From an uncultured Succinatimonas sp. (GTDB lineage Bacteria; Pseudomonadota; Gammaproteobacteria; Enterobacterales; Succinivibrionaceae): 8,128 nucleotides of DNA. A program made the position numbers and the translations under genes. Under the pieces are notes generated by a model. It was not told where the DNA came from, ran no database searches, and saw nothing but the letters and a program-made list of their open reading frames with translations. Shown piece after piece: positions 6,422 through 8,128 of this stretch; position 1 is the first letter of the stretch, and every line of letters starts with the position of its first letter. The stretch covers positions 1 to 8,128 of the forward strand of contig CAJKNC010000072.1 in NCBI GenBank assembly GCA_905201175.1, written 5' to 3'.

Positions 6422-6595
6422 TTAAACATGCATATGTTTCACGCGATCACGCTCTTCGGCACGCTTTGCATCATTGAATCTATCTAAAGTGCCTACTAAA
6501 TAGCCGGTAACTCTTCTAATTCTTTCAAAATGAACCCCCTGACCGACTATACCATTATGATCAGGTTTTAATCTGCAGTATGACGATAATTGCAT
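6422..6595 (-). CDS. Stand-alone NrdD C-terminal (glycyl-radical) domain protein
   Basis: 57 residues. The sequence RRVTGYLVGTLDRFN (27-41) followed by AKRAEERDRVKHM (43-55) matches the extreme C-terminus of class III anaerobic ribonucleoside-triphosphate reductase. In E. coli NrdD the equivalent is RRVCGYL...FNAGKQEEVKRRVKHL, whose Gly (Gly681) carries the radical; here that is Gly31. The 5' end is not NrdD-like, and the two CxxC pairs that bind zinc just before this point in NrdD are missing; only Cys7 is present. It is not a plain gene remnant by its signals: GGGGAGG at 6601-6607 lies five bases before the ATG and a terminator follows the stop. No nrdD body or nrdG activase is in the window. 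It may act as a replaceable radical domain, as GrcA does for pyruvate formate-lyase, or as a regulator; both are inference. The coding call is firm, the role is not. Confidence 0.82.
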   Translation of the reverse strand: MQLSSYCRLKPDHNGIVGQGVHFERIRRVTGYLVGTLDRFNDAKRAEERDRVKHMHV

Positions 6596-6600
6596 CTTCG

Positions 6601-6607
6601 CCTCCCC
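6601..6607 (-). promoter_or_regulatory. Strong ribosome binding site of the 57-residue gene
   Basis: GGGGAGG on the - strand, five bases before the ATG at 6595. It is among the best Shine-Dalgarno sequences in the window and is the main support that this short frame is translated as an independent gene from this start. Confidence 0.8.
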
Positions 6608-6651
6608 AAAATTTATGTACTGTGCTTAATTTTAGCTTACAAATTGCAAAT

Positions 6652-6682
6652 AAAAATGATAACTTTTATTATTTTCAATCAA
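6652..6682. promoter_or_regulatory. Possible Fur- or FNR-like sites upstream of the 57-residue gene
   Basis: The stretch 6652-6670 matches 13 of 19 positions of the E. coli Fur box, with an unbroken AATGATAA core. Immediately beside it, TTATT-TTCA-ATCAA (6669-6682) matches eight of ten informative bases of the FNR site TTGAT-N4-ATCAA. They lie 57-87 bases before the ATG. In such AT-rich DNA either could be chance, and no good -10/-35 pair anchors them (TAAAAT at 6629-6634 is the best -10). Confidence 0.25.
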
Positions 6683-6746
6683 TTGCACATAAATAAAAAA
6701 GCTTAGCTTATATCTTAAGCAAAATTTCTTGATACAGCTTACGCCT

Positions 6747-6780
6747 AAAAAAGCCGCAGATTTTTGAGATCCTGCGGCTT
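6747..6780 (-). terminator. Rho-independent terminator of the alcohol dehydrogenase gene
   Basis: AAGCCGCAG (6751-6759) and CTGCGGCTT (6772-6780) form a perfect 9-bp stem with a 12-base loop. On the - strand the stem is followed by six T residues (complement of 6747-6752). It begins 26 bases after the dehydrogenase stop and separates that gene from the 57-residue gene. Confidence 0.88.
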
Positions 6781-6806
6781 AGTATGCTCATTATTTTTTT
6801 AAATTA

Positions 6807-7973
6807 CTAAAGACTATTATTTAAAATTTCTAAAACACCATCTCTATCTACAGGGGTAATAGCAGTATCTAATGGAGACCAGAATTTTGCAAGATGATCA
6901 GCCATTTCCTCAAAATGCTCCGAACCTACTCCAAGCTCGCTTAAGGTAGAAGGCAAGCCTATGCTCTTAAAGAATTCAGCGGTCTTATCAATAGCCTTGT
7001 TTGCAAGCTCCATAATCGGAGTATTCGGATCCAGGCCAAAGACGCGAACGCCATATTGAGCAAAACGAGAAGCCGTCTTCTCATTTAAGCTGTAGCGCAT
7101 CCAATGCGGAGTAATAATGGCTAAGCCATAACCATGAGTAATATCAGTAAAGGCACTTATCTCATGCTCAATACCATGACAAACCCAAGGAGAAGGCGTA
7201 CGCCCCATAGCTAAGAGTCCATTGCAGCCAAAAGAGCTTACCATCATCAAATTGGCTCTAGCCTCATAATTATTACCGTCAGCAATAGCAATCGGAGTAT
7301 ATTTAATTACAGTACGCAGCACTGCCTCACACATGCTGTCTGACATCTCGTTGCCTTCCATGACAATATACTGCTCAAAAGTATGAGACATAATATCTGC
7401 AGCTCCGGCTGCAGTTTGATTTGCTGGAACAGTATAAGTGTATTGAGGGTCGCAGATTGAATAAGCCGGATCAAGCTTGCCAGGTCCGAATAAAGGTAAT
7501 TTTTCATTGGTTTCTGGATTTGAAATCACCGCGCTGTTATCAAATTCACTGCCAGTTGCAGATAAGGTTAAAACTGTAACAATAGGAAGAACCTTACCAA
7601 TCTTGCTAGGATCTAAAACTAAGTCCCAAGGATCACCATCATAGCCAAAACCGGCACTGATATTTTTTGAAGCGTCAATAACGCTGCCGCCGCCTACGGC
7701 TAAAATTACATCAATATTCTCGCGCTTGCAGATATCAACACCAGCTCTAACGGAAGAGATTTTCGGATTAGGAGAAATGCCTGATAATTCAAAGATCTCG
7801 CAATCTGCAAGTAAGCTTTTTACCTTATCATACAATCCTGTGCGCTTAATGCTGCCGCCGCCATATGTCAATAAAACCTTTTTACCAAATTTAGAGATAA
7901 TTTTTGGCAATTCTTCAATGCGATTCTTACCAAAGACCAAATGACATGGCACATGCAGATCAAAATTTTGCAT
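6807..7973 (-). CDS. Iron-type (group III) alcohol dehydrogenase, BdhA/YqhD branch
   Basis: 388 residues, cytoplasmic, interconverting aldehydes or ketones and alcohols with NAD(P)H. It aligns end to end with E. coli YqhD (387): N-terminal FDLHVPCHLVFGK, the nucleotide-binding YGGGSIKRTG (37-46) and AVGGGSVIDASK (92-103), and TLSATGSE (136-143). All four metal ligands are kept: Asp193, His197, His266 and His280, one residue before the YqhD positions 194, 198, 267 and 281. Segments such as CHGIEHEISAF and ITHGYGLAI resemble clostridial butanol dehydrogenases more than YqhD, and the substrate and the NADH/NADPH choice cannot be told. AGGAG five bases before the ATG supports the start. A promoter upstream and a terminator downstream make it a single-gene unit. 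A fermentative or aldehyde-detoxifying role is likely. Confidence 0.93.
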   Translation of the reverse strand: MQNFDLHVPCHLVFGKNRIEELPKIISKFGKKVLLTYGGGSIKRTGLYDKVKSLLADCEIFELSGISPNPKISSVRAGVDICKRENIDVILAVGGGSVIDASKNISAGFGYDGDPWDLVLDPSKIGKVLPIVTVLTLSATGSEFDNSAVISNPETNEKLPLFGPGKLDPAYSICDPQYTYTVPANQTAAGAADIMSHTFEQYIVMEGNEMSDSMCEAVLRTVIKYTPIAIADGNNYEARANLMMVSSFGCNGLLAMGRTPSPWVCHGIEHEISAFTDITHGYGLAIITPHWMRYSLNEKTASRFAQYGVRVFGLDPNTPIMELANKAIDKTAEFFKSIGLPSTLSELGVGSEHFEEMADHLAKFWSPLDTAITPVDRDGVLEILNNSL

Positions 7974-8128
7974 ATTTACTCCTAATTTTAGGCTTTACAT
8001 AATATTTAATTTTTTTATATCAAGCATATTATTAAATAAATGAACATAATAAGCTGATATCTGCGAAATTTTTATCAAAAAGTCTTAAATTTTTATTTTC
8101 TTAATATAAATAAAATTAATATTTATCA
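7974..8128. other. AT-rich upstream region of the dehydrogenase gene
   Basis: 155 bases to the window end with no gene visible on either strand. It holds the ribosome binding site AGGAG and the candidate promoter at 7995-8023. The rest is A/T runs without clear symmetry. Confidence 0.5.
7995..8023 (-). promoter_or_regulatory. Candidate promoter of the alcohol dehydrogenase gene
   Basis: On the - strand, TTGATA (8018-8023) is followed after 16-17 bases by TATGTA/ATGTAA (7995-8001). The -35 box matches consensus at five of six positions and the -10 box is moderate. Transcription would start near 7989, leaving a leader of about 15 bases that just contains the ribosome binding site. Confidence 0.45.

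Noticed and set aside
6422..6720. The 57-residue gene as the decayed end of a full nrdD
   Set aside because: The DNA upstream of its start is AT-rich with no NrdD-like coding, while the frame has a strong ribosome binding site. I prefer an intact small gene, though an old decay cannot be wholly excluded.
1..8128. CRISPR array, insertion sequence, tRNA or prophage
   Set aside because: No regularly spaced repeats beyond the two copies at 3020-3055, no transposase or integrase frame, and no tRNA or rRNA signature were found.

Overview
The window looks like chromosomal DNA of an AT-rich, Gram-negative, anaerobic or facultative bacterium. A SstT-type serine/threonine symporter close to the gammaproteobacterial form and a signal-peptide β-barrel protein ending in Phe point to a proteobacterium with an outer membrane. 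A ferrous-iron (Feo) system, a fermentative iron-type alcohol dehydrogenase and a piece of an oxygen-sensitive class III ribonucleotide reductase point to low-oxygen life. A gut-associated gammaproteobacterium such as a member of the Succinivibrionaceae would fit, but that is inference from gene content and composition only. No rRNA, tRNA, CRISPR array, transposase or phage gene was seen.

Layout. Positions 1-579 hold no convincing gene: there is the 3' end of a rightward transcript (two hairpins, the second an intrinsic terminator at 189-218), an AT-rich gap, and a terminator at 509-540 closing the leftward feo operon. feoB (580-2724) and feoA (2727-2951) are leftward and coupled. A 349-bp divergent intergenic region holds two identical copies of a near-palindrome set exactly 20 bp apart (3020-3055), then the sstT promoter region. 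sstT (3301-4533) is the only rightward gene. It converges on a leftward β-barrel gene (4618-5454) across a shared bidirectional terminator. Further leftward genes are a MoeB/ThiF/HesA-type E1-like enzyme (5611-6375), a 57-residue gene (6422-6595) and an iron-dependent alcohol dehydrogenase (6807-7973) with its own promoter and terminator.

The most interesting element is the 57-residue gene. It matches the extreme C-terminus of anaerobic ribonucleotide reductase NrdD, including the RVxGYL motif that carries the glycyl radical, but it stands alone with its own strong ribosome binding site and terminator and lacks the cysteine cluster of NrdD. It may be an NrdD counterpart of GrcA (YfiD), the spare glycyl-radical domain of pyruvate formate-lyase. 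This is a hypothesis. The second point of interest is the tandem operator-like repeat upstream of feoAB, which does not look like a Fur box. The remaining genes are mostly recognisable housekeeping or metabolic genes: ferrous iron import, serine/threonine uptake and aldehyde/alcohol interconversion. The E1-like and β-barrel genes have no partner in the window that would fix their role.
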